This document shows, in pieces, positions 1-11,084 of a stretch of 64,000 nucleotides of DNA. The stretch's first letter is position 1. Every line of letters begins with the position of its first letter. The DNA is taken from contig NC_009497.1 in the NCBI RefSeq assembly GCF_000063605.1, forward strand, positions 310,001-374,000, read 5' to 3'. A program made the translations under genes and the position numbers. A model generated the notes under the pieces. The model made no database searches. It was not told the origin of the DNA and saw nothing but the letters and a program-made list of their open reading frames with translations. Source of the DNA: Mycoplasmopsis agalactiae PG2 (GTDB lineage Bacteria > Bacillota_I > Bacilli_A > Mycoplasmatales > Metamycoplasmataceae).

Positions 1-204
1 ATTGCCACCAGTGTTGCACACAAAACACTTAAATATCTGTCTACGTGTGTCAATGCTCATTGATGGATTTGTGTCATTATGAAAAGGACAAAGAGCAACA
101 TAAGATTGCCCTTTTTTTCTTAATTCAATAAAGTCTCTAAGAACATCAACAATGTCATTTGATGCGATAATATTGTTGGCAATTTCATTTGAAACTCTTG
201 ACAT
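1..204 (-). CDS. dnaG: DNA primase DnaG, N-terminal part (runs off left edge)
   Basis: The primase makes the RNA primers for DNA replication. Only the first 68 residues are inside the window. They form the CHC2 zinc-binding domain: Cys39-x2-His42 in the stretch ALCPFHND, and Cys60-x2-Cys63 in KCFVCNTGGN, with the usual NPSMS between them. The start is the ATG at 204, preceded by an AAAGGA ribosome site 13 bases upstream. It lies 41 bases downstream of glyS on the same strand; a glyS-dnaG-rpoD order is common in mollicutes, so a sigma factor gene may follow outside the window. No oddity is seen in the visible part. Confidence 0.93.
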   Translation of the reverse strand, partial: MSRVSNEIANNIIASNDIVDVLRDFIELRKKGQSYVALCPFHNDTNPSMSIDTRRQIFKCFVCNTGGN

Positions 205-245
205 TGTTGCGTACTGTCCTTTCTTAATTATTTTACTTACAAAGC

Positions 246-1622
246 TTATTTAAAGGTCTTTTGAGCAAATTCGTATAGGTTAGAAATACTAATTCTTTCT
301 TGCGACATACTATCTCTATTTCTAATAGTTATGCATTCATCATTTAATGAATCGTAATCAATTGTGATGCAATATGGTGTACCAATTGAATCTTGGCGTC
401 TGTATCTTTTGCCAATTGAGCCAGCATCATCATAAGTGATTGGAATATTTAATTTAAGCAGCTGCTTATAAATTTCTTCAGCCTTTTCATTTAGTTTTTT
501 AACTAAAGGCAAAATTGCAAATTTATATGGCGCAACTCCATTTGGCACTTTTAAAACGATTCTAGTATCGTTTTCTGAAACTAATTCTTCATCATATGAA
601 TCAATTAATAAGGCCAGCATTAATCTGTCTAAACCCATCGATGGTTCAATTACATAAGGAATTAATTTGGAATTAGTTACTGGATCAAAGTACTCTAAAC
701 TTTCACCAGTAGCTTGCATATGGGCTTTTAGGTCAAAATCAGTTCTATTAGCAACTCCTAATAATTCGCCTCAGCCAAAAGGAAACAAGTATTCAATGTC
801 ACTAGTAGCACTGGAATAGTGACTTAATTCATCTTGTTCATGTGCTCTAATTCTGATATTTTCATCCTTAATTCCAACTAGGTTAGCAAAAGTCTTACAT
901 TTATTTAAGTATTTATTAAAAATTAATTCTGAATCTTTTGGATCATGAAAAACTTCAAGCTCCATTTGCTCAAATTCTCTAGTTCTAAAAATAAAATTGC
1001 CTGGCGTTACTTCATTTCTAAAACTTTTGCCTACTTGTCCAATTCCGATTGGAAGCTTTGCTCTAGTGCTTCTTAAAACATTTTTAAAATTGACAAAAAT
1101 ACCTTGAGCAGTTTCTGGTCTTAGATAAATTAAGCTCTTTTCGCCCTCAATAATTCCTTGCTTGGTTTCAAACATTAAGTTAAACTTACGTATTTCGCTT
1201 CAATTACACTTTGAATTATCATACTCAGTTACGTTTTTAACTAAGTACTCATGCATTTGTTTAAAAGTCATTGCTTCAGGAATTAATGAAGGAACAATTT
1301 CTTGAATAATTTTGTCAGCTCTATATCTTTTGCCATTAACTTTATTTTCAATTAAAGGGTCATTAAAGTTAGAAACGTGGCCTGAAGTTACTCACACTTT
1401 GGGATTCATTAATATTTTTGAATCAATTAAGAAGTTATTATGCTCGCTGTATATGAACTCTTTTTTTCATAAATCCTTGATATTTTCCTTTAAAAGCGAA
1501 CCAAGTGGCCCATAGTCTCAGGTGTTAGATAATCCGCCATAAATTTCGCTTCCTTGAAATACAAAACCAGTAGCTTTTAAATGGTTTATAATGCTAGCCA
1601 TATTTTTGTCTTTATTATTCAT
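246..1622 (-). CDS. glyS: Glycyl-tRNA synthetase (single-chain, class II)
   Basis: Charges tRNA-Gly with glycine in the cytoplasm. The 458-residue length fits the alpha2-type bacterial/eukaryotic-like enzyme. Class II motif 2 is visible ([19 protein letters not shown]) after [15 protein letters not shown], and motif 3 ends in [10 protein letters not shown] near the C-terminus. The N-terminus reads [16 protein letters not shown] followed by YGGLSNTWDYGPLG, the usual opening of this family. Several Trp residues are coded by TGA. The start at 1622 was chosen as the first ATG after an AGGAA box; the ATG at codon 8 is an alternative. It is followed by dnaG in the same direction. Confidence 0.95.
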
Positions 1623-1735
1623 ATTTGCCAAATTTCCTACATATAAATTTAAGTATTATTAATAATACTTATTTATTTTGAAAAAAGAATACAAAAAACA
1701 ACAATTATTAAAATTATTGTTTACTTGTTTAATAT

Positions 1736-3553
1736 TTATAGGCTTTTGAAGATATTTACATCAGTTGTTAGGTGTACTATACCTAAAATTGATACAGCTA
1801 TTATAGCTATTATTAGTAAGACTAACAATGTCACGGCAGCAATAAATAAAACATTCTTTTTAGCAACTGTGCCTTTTTCTTTAGATTCTTCTTGTACTAA
1901 TATTTGTTCTTCAGCAGGAAGTGTGTAATCTTCTATATTAACACTTGGAGCAACACGATCTTCATAGAAGTATGGTTGATTTTCAACTGCCTTAGGTGCT
2001 TCTTCAACTGGTGCTGTTTCTTCTATCATTGCAGGATGCTCAACAACCATTTTAGCTTCTTTAGATTCTTCAGCAGGCATAGGCTCAGCCATCATTGCTA
2101 CTGGCGCAACTTCTTCTTTTGCTTCTGCTGGAGTTTCTTTAATTAAGTTATATTGAATAACTGTAGCTTTTTTAGATTCAGCAGCTTCAGCAGGCATAAC
2201 TGCTGGTTCTAATTTTTCTTCAGCATCTGCAGTTTGCATTGATTCTTGTACTGCTTCAGGTTTAGCTAGTTCATAATAAATTAATGTTGGATTCTTAACT
2301 TCTTTGCTTTCACTAACTTCTTCTTTAACAGCTTCTTCTTTGAATTCAACACTCTTAGTTTCAATAACATCTTCTTTGTCATCTACTAATTCAATTTCAC
2401 TAGTTTGCTCTAATCCTGGTTGGAAAGTAACAATCTTATTATTGTCACCAGCATCAATTAAAGTAACTAAGTATTTTGAACGTTCAACTAAGTATGGAAT
2501 TGAATAAGTATATTCACTTACAGGTACAAAACCTACGTGCATAAATTCAACTAAAACAAATGATAATTCTCAGCTTACTGAAATTAATTTACTTTCAGTA
2601 CCTTTATAAAATGCTCTATTAGCATATGAATCATCTAATTCATCACTAGGTTCTAATTTTGAAAGAAGTTCAATAGAAATTGTTTTAAATTCATCATGCA
2701 ATATAGTGATTAATCTTAATCCTTTATCGCTCATTCTAGCTTTTTTATAGGTAATTAAGCTATCAAAATCACTAAAGTTTTTCTTAATTCTATTAAAGTC
2801 TTCCCAGCTTATTTTTTTGCTATTTAAGCCTTCTATAACTTTCTTAATTTTTTCATTGTAAAGGGCTGTAGCACCAAAAATATCAGAACCTTTTAATTCT
2901 ATAAATTGCACATATTGAACTTCTTGACGAGCTAATGTATTTTGTTTAAGTAAGTTAATTTTGTTTGAAATTTCTTTAAGTTCTAATTCTTTTTTAGCTA
3001 ATTCTTCTCTAGATTGTTTTAGCTCTTCAGACATATGTTCGTCAGTAGAGTTAATTTGCTCTTGCAATGATAAAATTTTGGTTTCGTATTGTACTTTGAT
3101 ATGTTCAATGTCAACTAAATCTTTACGTTTTCTTTTTGAAATCTCTAAGTTTAATGGGAAATATGTAGCAGGATCTGAGATTAAAATAAAATCTTCGCCT
3201 TCAGTCATCTTTTTGCCTTTTTTAATTTCGGCATCTCTATCACGTTTGTAATTGTATGGATTAATTCCTAATTCATGGCAAACACCATCATAAGTTGCTT
3301 CACCATCAAAGTCTTTAGTCTTGATGTAGTAGTATCATTCACCATCTTCATAATCAATTGTTAATTGACCTGCGAAAATTCTTTGATTGTCTTGGAATCA
3401 AACTGCTGTTTCATAATCTAAGAGCATATACCAATTCAAAGCATCTTCACGTGTTTTAAACTTTGCTAGGCCTTTTTTTACTTTAGGGTGTTTCAATAAT
3501 CAAGGGAATTTACTATCTTGTTTAAATTCATAAGTACAATTAAGTCTTTTCAT
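1736..3553 (-). CDS. Conserved mycoplasma tail-anchored protein with coiled coil
   Basis: Function unknown; 605 residues. The first ~100 residues form a compact domain (FPWLLKHPK near residue 16, then a WY pair and GEATYDGVCHELGINP). Next is a charged helical region, about residues 130-190, with heptad-like Leu/Glu/Lys spacing suggesting a coiled coil. Then comes a long linker rich in Glu, Ala, Pro and Met (about 400-560). A single hydrophobic segment (LFIAAVTLLVLLIIAIIAVS) lies about 30 residues from the C-terminus. With no signal peptide, this looks like a cytoplasmic protein anchored by its tail. The gene at 58736-59680 has the same plan and a homologous N-terminal domain. One in-frame TGA (2569-2567) is read as Trp. 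The start has a GAGGAG ribosome site 10 bases upstream. Confidence 0.85.
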
Positions 3554-3610
3554 AATGTTGTTGCTCCTCGATTTAATCTCAACTAAATAAAAAATTATAT
3601 GTTTTCTCTA

Positions 3611-3639
3611 ATTATAGCAAAATGCCGCATTTTTTAACA
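3611..3639 (-). promoter_or_regulatory. Extended -10 promoter of the tail-anchored gene
   Basis: On the minus strand TGCTATAAT (TATAAT at 3616-3611) is a textbook extended -10 box. A weak -35-like TGTTAA lies at 3639-3634 with a 17-base spacer. Transcription would start about 50 bases upstream of the ATG at 3553. Confidence 0.55.
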
Positions 3640-3760
3640 TTTTAGTGAATATATTTTCATCTTTTATGGCTGTTTTAAAGATATTAAGAAAAACACAAGG
3701 ACTGTAATTTTGATTTTTTAGCCTAATTTTAGGGCTAATTAAATAACTTATCCCAATATA

Positions 3761-3774
3761 CCTATAAAATAGGC
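3761..3774. repeat. Copy of the dispersed CTATAAAAYAG hairpin motif
   Basis: Reads CCTATAAAATAGGC, a 5-bp stem around AAA. It lies between the divergent gene at 3553 and the TPP riboswitch. It is one of at least ten intergenic copies in the window; see findings. The rest of 3554-3856 holds the minus-strand promoter and A/T-rich sequence with no supported gene. Confidence 0.55.
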
Positions 3775-3856
3775 ATAAAAGGAAAAATTTTGTTATTATT
3801 GTGTTTTTTATATTTTTGCCATTTATGCTTAAATTTAAATTTATATTAAAATATTT

Positions 3857-3986
3857 ATATACAGGGTGCCTAAATTATTAATCTATAATGGCTGAGAATA
3901 TACCTATAAGCTGATCTAGGTAATGCTAGCGTAGCACACGAATAAATGTATATTCAAAAAATCTCCCTGTATTTAAGGAGATTTTT
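3857..3986 (+). promoter_or_regulatory. TPP (thiamine pyrophosphate) riboswitch with Shine-Dalgarno-masking hairpin
   Basis: The aptamer core is recognisable: GGGTGCC at 3864-3870, GGCTGAGA at 3890-3897 and CTGATCTAGGTAATGCTAGC at 3911-3930. P1 is a 7-bp helix, 3857-3863 with 3947-3953. Downstream, 3957-3966 pairs with 3977-3986 in a 10-bp hairpin that buries the AAGGAG ribosome site (3975-3980) of the next gene. Bases 3859-3866 (ATACAGGG) can instead pair perfectly with 3965-3972 (CCCTGTAT), which would break both P1 and the masking hairpin. Binding of TPP should therefore close P1 and shut off translation of the p37 operon; the T-run after the hairpin leaves a terminator role possible. Confidence 0.88.
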
Positions 3987-3988
3987 AT

Positions 3989-5305
3989 ATGAAGAAAATA
4001 AATTTATTAGCTAAGTTAGGTGGTTTTGCATTTTTAGCTGCTACACCTTTAGTAGCTGCTAAATGTGGTGGTGAATCATGAGATACAGAAATATCAATAA
4101 CAAATGGTTGAGTTAATAAAGGTTTTCAAGGTACAAAATTAGAAACTGATTTTTTAGACTTATTAGGTAAAAGATTTAATGAGCTTAAAAATAAAGACCC
4201 TAAAACCAAAGACTTTCCAGATGTTAAATTTGTTATTAAAGTAGATGGAGATGGCTCATACTACACTAAGTTAACGGCAGACAACAAAGAAAATGACTTA
4301 TACATAGCAAACTATACTGAATATGTCAATGAACTATGAAAAGATGGCAAATTCAACTCTGCATTTGCTTCTAAATTAGTTGCACAAGCAAGTACATTGC
4401 AATTTACTTGAGGAGCTGATGATAATGATGTATATGTTGACGGTTCTGCAAATGACAAATTGCGTGCTCATGCTGAGGAAAATAACATCAAATGAACTAA
4501 AGAAATTGGTAAAGAATACCCAGAATGATATAAAGTTACTGGTGAAAATATGAAGCTTAAGTTCGACGGTTCAAAATACACAAACTTCTACAAAAAAGAC
4601 AAAGTTACTTACGTTTACCATGGCGCTATCTATATCTCAGGTAATAAAGCAACTAGAGATGCGATAGTTAAAGCATGAGAAGCAAAGAAATGAGAAGATT
4701 TTTACAAACACGGAATAAGCTACAAGAAATCTTCTAGTGCAGGTAAATACAAATATCAAGCAGCTATTTTAGCACGTCACTTTGGTAAGGATTTAGCAGA
4801 AATTAACAAATTCTTACAAGAAAATCAAGAATTTGTTGTTAGAGGTAAAAGTGCTGGCGATTCTTTAGGTAAGGAAACTGAAGACAAAGATACTAAGAAA
4901 AAATTGACACCACACATTAGCTTTGGCGACGAAGGTGAATATAACTGAACATTTTCACAAAAAGAAGGCGACAATGCCGGTCAATTTAAACCAACTAAGT
5001 TCCAAGAAGAAAAATCATACGACGATACTGAAAATGATGTTGTTAGAGTGCTAACTTTAACTAACCCAGCACCATATGATATGGTTTTAGCCAGAACAGG
5101 TTTATTGCAATCACAGGTTGACTTAATTTCTAAAGCACTACAATCATTATCATTGGAAGAAAATCTATATGGAATTTACACTGGTTACAATAAATTCCAA
5201 CCATTAGACAAGGAATTATTAGAAACACTAACCAAGTTCCAAGTTCGTGCTGAATCAAAACAAGACTTTGATAAATTATCAGTTGTTAGTCCTAGCGCGA
5301 AATAA
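3989..5305 (+). CDS. p37: Thiamine/TPP-type ABC transporter substrate-binding lipoprotein (p37/Cypl family)
   Basis: Extracellular solute-binding lipoprotein of 438 residues. The signal peptide (MKKINLLAKLGGFAFLAATP) ends in a mycoplasma lipobox, VAAKC, so the mature protein starts with a lipidated Cys25. The order lipoprotein, ATPase, two-domain permease matches the p37-p29-p69 operon of M. hyorhinis, whose p37 was crystallised and proposed to bind thiamine compounds. The TPP riboswitch directly upstream independently points to thiamine or TPP as ligand. The start is the ATG 8 bases after AAGGAG. Many Trp codons are TGA. The stop overlaps the start of the next gene (TAATG), so the two are translationally coupled. 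Confidence 0.92.
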
Positions 5306-6216
5306 TGTCTAAAGTTATTGAATTAAAAGGAATTTACGCTAAGTATAATAAGAAAAGCGACTACATACTTGAAGATCTAAATTTAGATGTCGAGAGTGGC
5401 GAGTTTATAGCCATAATTGGGCCAAGTGGTGTAGGCAAAAGTACACTTTTTAAGGTAATAGTCAATGCCCTTGAAATATCAAAGGGCAGTGTTAGATTAT
5501 TTGGCCAAAATATCTATAAAACAGTCAAAAAAGACAGTAATTTAACAGAAAATAAGTCTGAAGAAGCACACATAAGTTTAGAAGATTGAGACACTTCACG
5601 CCGAGCTCTTGCTTATGATAATAACAAGCAAAAGTTAGCAGACAAGCTAGCAAAAAGACAAAGTTGTAATAATAAAAAAATATCTTACAAAAAGCAAAAG
5701 AAATGTATTATGTCAAGAATTGGCTTTTTAACACAAAAGCCTAATTTGATTAATACTGAAAATGTTTACAACAATATAACTAGATCAATTTCACAGTACA
5801 AAAATTGATTTTATAAATTGTTTAGCATAATTACTAAAGAGCAAAAAATTAATATATTTACTAAGTTAGATGAACTAGGAATTTTAGATAAAGCATTTTA
5901 CAAAGTTAGCGATCTTAGTGGCGGGCAACAACAAAGGGTTGAAATTGCTAAATTATTAGTTAAAAACGTAGACTTAATTTTAGCTGATGAACCTACTTCA
6001 AACCTTGATAGGATAACTAGTTTAGAAGTTTTATCACTGCTTAGAGAAATTGCTAACCAAGGAAAAACTATTATTGTTAACATTCATGACTTAGGCTTAG
6101 TTAAAGAAAATTTTGACAGAGTTATTGCTATTAAAAACAAGACAATTGTATTTGATAAGAAAACTAAAGATGTTGAGCAATGAGAACTCAATTCAATAAT
6201 TGAAACAAAGATTTAG
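5305..6216 (+). CDS. p29: ABC transporter ATPase, p29 homologue (thiamine/TPP import)
   Basis: Energises uptake by the p37 system at the inner face of the membrane. 303 residues. Walker A is GPSGVGKST (about residue 38), the signature is LSGGQQQR, Walker B is LILADEPTSNLD, and the H-loop His is in NIHDLG. Compared with PhnC-type ATPases it carries an insertion of about 60 charged residues (about 75-135, Lys-rich) between Walker A and the Q-loop region (FLTQKP), which includes two TGA Trp codons. The gene overlaps p37 by one base at its start and the permease by 37 bases at its end. Confidence 0.93.
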
Positions 6217-7931
6217 TTAAAGAATCAACATTTTTTAAATACAGGTATGTAAACAAAAAATCAAATACATCAACAAGCTGAAAGCTACATCCAGTTTACT
6301 TTCATATCTTGTTTATAGCCATTTTAGCAATTTGTATCTATTCAGTTTATGCCTTATCTGGCAGAATAAAATTTTCCAACTTGCATGATGTTGGCGAGAA
6401 ATTAAAACGCTTATTTTCATTTGGAAATAAATACACTGAAAGAACCGGAAGGTTTGACGGTAAATATGAAAACTTGCTACTTGAAACAATGAAAGTGCTC
6501 TGAGTAACTATTAAGTTAGCACTTACAGGAACTTTTATTGGCTTTGTACTAGCACTTGTTACTGCTTATTTCTCTTTTGCTACACCGACAAATAAATACA
6601 GTGCTTTTTTAGTGTTTGTCATTATGCTAATTTTGCGTTCTATTCCAGAATTGGTCTTTATTCAGATTTTCATTCTTAGTATTCAAAATGAGCTAAGTTT
6701 ATTGTTAGTTTACATATGATTTACATGACTATGGTTACATAAGTATTATGAAGAGTTACTAGTTTCTGTTGATTTAGAGGCTTATAAAATTTCTCTTATG
6801 CAAGGTAATTCAAAGACAAAAGCTTTTTTTAAAGAAATTTATCCAAGAGTTAAAAACAGAATAATTGCATTGTTTATCTTTTCATTTGAATCCAATATGA
6901 GATGAGCATCAATTCTAGGTGCTCTTACTCTCCCAGGTATTGGTAAGTTAATTTACTATGCATCACACAATATTACATTCTTTAATGAATTAGGTATTCC
7001 ACTTTTAGTGCTAATGGTATTTGTTTTACTATTAGAAGTACTTAATTATGTTTTCAAACGATTTTTATTTGAAGCTAGAACAAAAGTTATTTTGCCTACA
7101 AAAAATGAAGACAAAATTTCGTATTACAAAAGACTTTCTAAAAAAATCAATATCCGTAGAGTAATAATTGTTTTGATTTTTATGCTTTTTGCAGTTGTTT
7201 CAATTACAACATTTGCTACAACACGCATAAAAATTCATAACTTAGATGTTACTAAAAAGTTTTTTGAACAAATATTTAACCCAGACTTTTCACATTTTAG
7301 TTTTAAAAGCACTGACGTCAATCATAATCCATTATTACTTATTTGAAACTCATTACAATTTTCTTTCGCTTCCCTATTCATTTGTATTGTTCTGACACTC
7401 ATTGCCATTAGACTTCAGTCTTTAAATCTAAACAGGTTATATGTTGCTGCAACAGCACGTTCACTAAATGTTTTAGTAAGATTAGTCCCAACAACAGTTT
7501 TGTTTTATACATTCTTTAATATTTTTCCTAGCCCTATAACGTTATTAATGCTAGTTGTTGGAATTCACCAAATGTGTTCTAAGTCAAAACAACTAACAGA
7601 GGTTGTTGATAATCTAGACATTGAAGCAATTAATAACATGCGTATGCAAGGCTATACCAATAACCAAATTTTTCTTAAATATGTCCTTCCTGCAATAAAA
7701 GTAGACTTTATCTCAATGACAATTTTCTACTTTGAGCTTATTTTTAGAAATTCAATCACTTATTATGTTTTAGCAAGTCAAGAGCTACACATAGGCAGAA
7801 ATATAAGCAGGTATCTAGATACAAGATTATACCAACCTAGAGTTGCTCTTTCATATGTATGACTAAGCTGCTTTTCAATACTTTTAATTAACATAATTGG
7901 TAGACTAGTTATTAAACGAGTTAAAAAATAA
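6180..7931 (+). CDS. p69: ABC transporter permease, fused two-domain (p69 homologue)
   Basis: Membrane channel of the p37 thiamine-type importer; 583 residues. It looks like two PhnE/binding-protein-dependent permease domains in tandem, each with several membrane spans. The first half has the coupling loop region around ISLMQGNSKTKAFFKEIYP and SILGALTLPGIGKLI, the second around MRMQGYTNNQIFLKYVLP. A charged linker separates the halves (about residues 300-325). The start is the ATG at 6180, inside the end of p29 in another frame; no separate ribosome site is obvious, so coupling to p29 translation is likely. It ends at a strong terminator. Confidence 0.92.
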
Positions 7932-7963
7932 AGAGACATCAGAACGGGTCTCTTTGTTTTTTC
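7930..7963. terminator. Bidirectional rho-independent terminator
   Basis: AAAGAGAC (7930-7937) pairs with GTCTCTTT (7948-7955), followed by TTTTTT on the plus strand. On the other strand the stem is followed by TTTATTTTTT. It ends the p37 operon and, in reverse, the DUF2188/secA transcript. Confidence 0.85.
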
Positions 7964-7996
7964 ATTGCTGTTTTATAGTGCTTTTAGTAAAAAACT

Positions 7997-8242
7997 CTAC
8001 TTTGCTTTTGCTTTATTTTTATTATTGATGCTGGCTCTAACTTCGCCGGTTGTTCTATGAATTAAAACTGAACCACTGTTTCTTTTTGATAATTCGTTAG
8101 CATAATCAATTGCTTCTTTTTGAGTATTAAAAATTTTAGTGGCACGAAGGGCGCCTGAACCTTTAACTTGTCAAACATCACCTTTAGGAGTTACATGTCA
8201 AACAGTTACTTTCTTTTCATTTTTCTTATCTAAAGCGCTCAT
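7997..8242 (-). CDS. DUF2188 family small protein
   Basis: An 81-residue soluble basic protein of unknown role. It fits the DUF2188 pattern: VWHVTPKGDVWQVKGSGA, then KIFNTQKEAIDYANELSKRNSGSVLIHRTTGEV, two short repeats of the kind seen in this family. Two in-frame TGA codons give conserved Trp. The start at 8242 follows AAGGAG by 5 bases. It lies 91 bases downstream of secA in the same direction and may be its own unit or read through from secA. Confidence 0.87.
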
Positions 8243-8333
8243 ATGTCTCCTTATATGTATGCAATTAAATTATATTTCATTATTTCATTTTAGGCCTAAA
8301 ATATAAGGATAAACATTAAATTTAGCCATAAAT

Positions 8334-10853
8334 TTATTCATTATTTGCTTCTTGATTCTCACTTACATTTTGCTCAATTTGTGACTTAACATTTTTGTAC
8401 ATATTGACAATGAACTCTTCTCTTTCATCGTCAGACATTTCATCTAAAATAAGGTTATCAATTAGCTGTCTAAAAATTGGATCATTTTCCATTTCACTTG
8501 TTATTAAGCTCTCTGAACCTAAACGGTCTTTAAAGATCTCAGTCATTGTGTCATAAGCAATGTTGCTTAGCATTTCATCAAATTTTTTGCTTCCTTCTTG
8601 TGTATACACTTGGTAAGGATTTTTTTGTGCATATTGCACTAAATTAGTATGTGATCTAAGCTTATCCATTGTGTCAATATGATTTTGTCAGTATTTATCA
8701 ATTATTCTAAGCACAATGTTTTTTTCATATCATCTTACATAAGCTAAATCGGTGTTATCTAAAGCTTTATCTCTTCATTTGTGATAGCTAGCTATTAAAA
8801 ACTCACTGACATATTGCAATAAATCATTATCATGCAAGTCTTTTATATCTTCATATAAAAGTTTAGTTCTAATACCTTTGCCTAATATTGTTTCGTTAAT
8901 ATATTCAATAAAGTCGTGATACTTAAATATGTTGCCTTTATCTTTAAATTTAGGCATATTAGTAATCATATTAGCCGTGCTTTTAATCATTCTGTTGATC
9001 ACAAACTCAACATCATCATTAATTAAGATTAAGTCTCTTTGGGCATAAAACAAGTCTCTTTGTTGACGAATAACATCGTCATAGTGCAAGACATTTTTAC
9101 GCGTATCATAGTTAAAACCCTCAATTTTTTTCTGAGCTTCTTGGAAACCATATAAAAGCGACTTTGTAGTTACTTCTTTATCACCATCTTTTTTAAATTG
9201 CTCTTTAAACTCTTCATAGTTAGAAAATCTACGCATAAGTTGATCATCAATAGAAAGAAAGAATTTAGATACCCCAGGATCACCTTGACGACCAGAACGA
9301 CCACGAAGCTGGTTGTCAATTCTTCTACTTTCAGCTTTATCAGTTCCTAACACATAAAGCCCACCTAAAGCTAGTGCTTCAGCACTAGGCTTAATGTCAG
9401 TTCCTCTACCAGCCATATTAGTAGCAATAGTAACAGCCTTAACTTGGCCAGCACGCGAAATAATTTCAGCTTCAGAAGCATTTTGCTTAGCGTTAAGCAC
9501 TGTGTGTGGAATTTCAGCATTAACTAATAATTCATGTAATAATTCAGAATCCTCAATTTGGGCAGTACCAACTAAAACAGGTTGGCCTTTTTCATATAAT
9601 TCTTTAACTTTTTCAACAACAGCCATTCATTTAGCAGGATATGAAGCATAAATTGAATCTTTCAAATCTTGCCTAATTACAGGCTTATTGGTTGGAACAA
9701 CATTTACTCTCATATTGTAAATGTCAATAAATTCTTGCTCTTCAGTTTTAGCTGTACCAGTCATACCGCAAAGCTTATCGAACATACGGAAAAAGTTTTG
9801 GTAAGTAATAGTAGCCATTGTTTTAGTTTCAGGCTCAATTTCAACCATTTCCTTAGCTTGAATAGCTTGTTGTAAGCCTTCACTATATGATCTTCCTTCC
9901 ATAATACGGCCAGTAAAAGCATCAACTAATTCAATTTTGCCGTCTCTAACAATGTATTCAACATTAATTTTCATTACTTTATGTGCTCTAAGTGCATTTT
10001 GAATTCTGTGCACTATTTCTGAGTTTTTAATGTCATATAAATTATCAAAGTTAAAGAATCTATTAGCTTTTTGTACACCATTAAAAGTAAGGGAGATAGC
10101 TTTAGTTTCTTCATCTATTTCATAGTCATTTTCGTCAAGTGTTCTAACAAATTGATCGGAAGCGAAATAAACATTTGAATCTTCAGATTGGCCACCTGAA
10201 ATAATTAAAGGAGTCTTAGCTTCATCGATTAAAATCGAATCAGCCTCGTCAGTTAAACAAAAGTGCAAGCCTCTTTGTACTTTCTCCTCAATGCTAGAAG
10301 CCATATTATCTCTTAAGTAGTCAAAACCTAGTTCAGAGTGGATTGAGTATGTAATATCGCAAGCATATGCTTCCCTTTTTAAACTAGGATCCATTTGTGC
10401 TCTGTTAATGCCAACACTAAGTCCTAAGAATAAAAAAACTTGCCCCATTTCTTCGGCATCACGTTGTGCTAAATATTCATTAACTGTTGAAACAATAGCT
10501 CCCTTACCACTAAGTGCATTTAAATAAACAGGTGCGATTGATGTAATAGTTTTACCTTCACCAGTTTTCATCTCAGCAATTGAACCTAGATCTAGTAAAA
10601 CGCCGCCAAGCATTTGCACGTCATAAGGTCTCTTGCCTAAAACTCTTTTAGTAGCTTCTCTGCAAACTGCAAAGGCTTCAGGTCTAATTTTTTCTAACGA
10701 TTCGCCATCAGCTAACCTAGCTCTGTATTGTATTGTTTTGTTTTTCAATTCTTCATCAGTTAATTTAGAAATAAGAGGCTCAAATTGATTGATTTTTTTA
10801 AGCACTCTTTCAGCAATTCTCATTTCAGTAGACTTAAATAGATTCATACTCAT
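8334..10853 (-). CDS. secA: Preprotein translocase ATPase SecA
   Basis: Motor that pushes unfolded proteins through SecYEG; essential for the many lipoproteins coded here. 839 residues. Walker A is MKTGEGKT (about residue 100), the DEAD-like motif is LTDEADSILIDEAKTPLIISG, and helicase motifs GRGTDI and LRGRSGRQGDPG are present. The C-terminal zinc-binding tail of many SecA proteins is missing; the protein ends in an Asn/Glu-rich stretch, as is usual in mycoplasmas. The start MSMNLFKS has no ribosome site; a -10-like TATAAA ends only 12 bases before the ATG, so the mRNA may be nearly leaderless. Confidence 0.96.
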
Positions 10854-11020
10854 AATAATAGTAATTTTATACTAATATAAAGATTTGCTATTTATATTAA
10901 AGCTCTGTATTTAAATTTAATATTAATATTTAATTTAAATTACCACTATATTGTGCTTTGTTTTTTAATTAGAAAAGTTTTATGCAATTTTCCACTAAAA
11001 TGACCAAAAGCGCTTATTCA

Positions 11021-11050
11021 TTGGCAAATATGACATAAAAAATGTATCAT
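11021..11050 (+). promoter_or_regulatory. Putative promoter of the alcohol dehydrogenase gene
   Basis: TTGGCA at 11021-11026 and TATCAT at 11045-11050 with an 18-base spacer, about 35 bases before the ATG. The rest of the secA-adh gap (10854-11020) is A/T-rich with an imperfect AT inverted repeat and no gene. Confidence 0.45.
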
Positions 11051-11084
11051 AATTACAAACAATTATTTTAGAGGTTATTTAATT

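Noticed and set aside
9394..9875. Open frames antisense to secA.
   Set aside because: secA is unmistakable and continuous; the antisense frames have no family match or ribosome site.
10915..10960. Imperfect AT inverted repeat between secA and adh as an operator.
   Set aside because: Several mismatches in nearly pure A/T sequence; easily due to chance.
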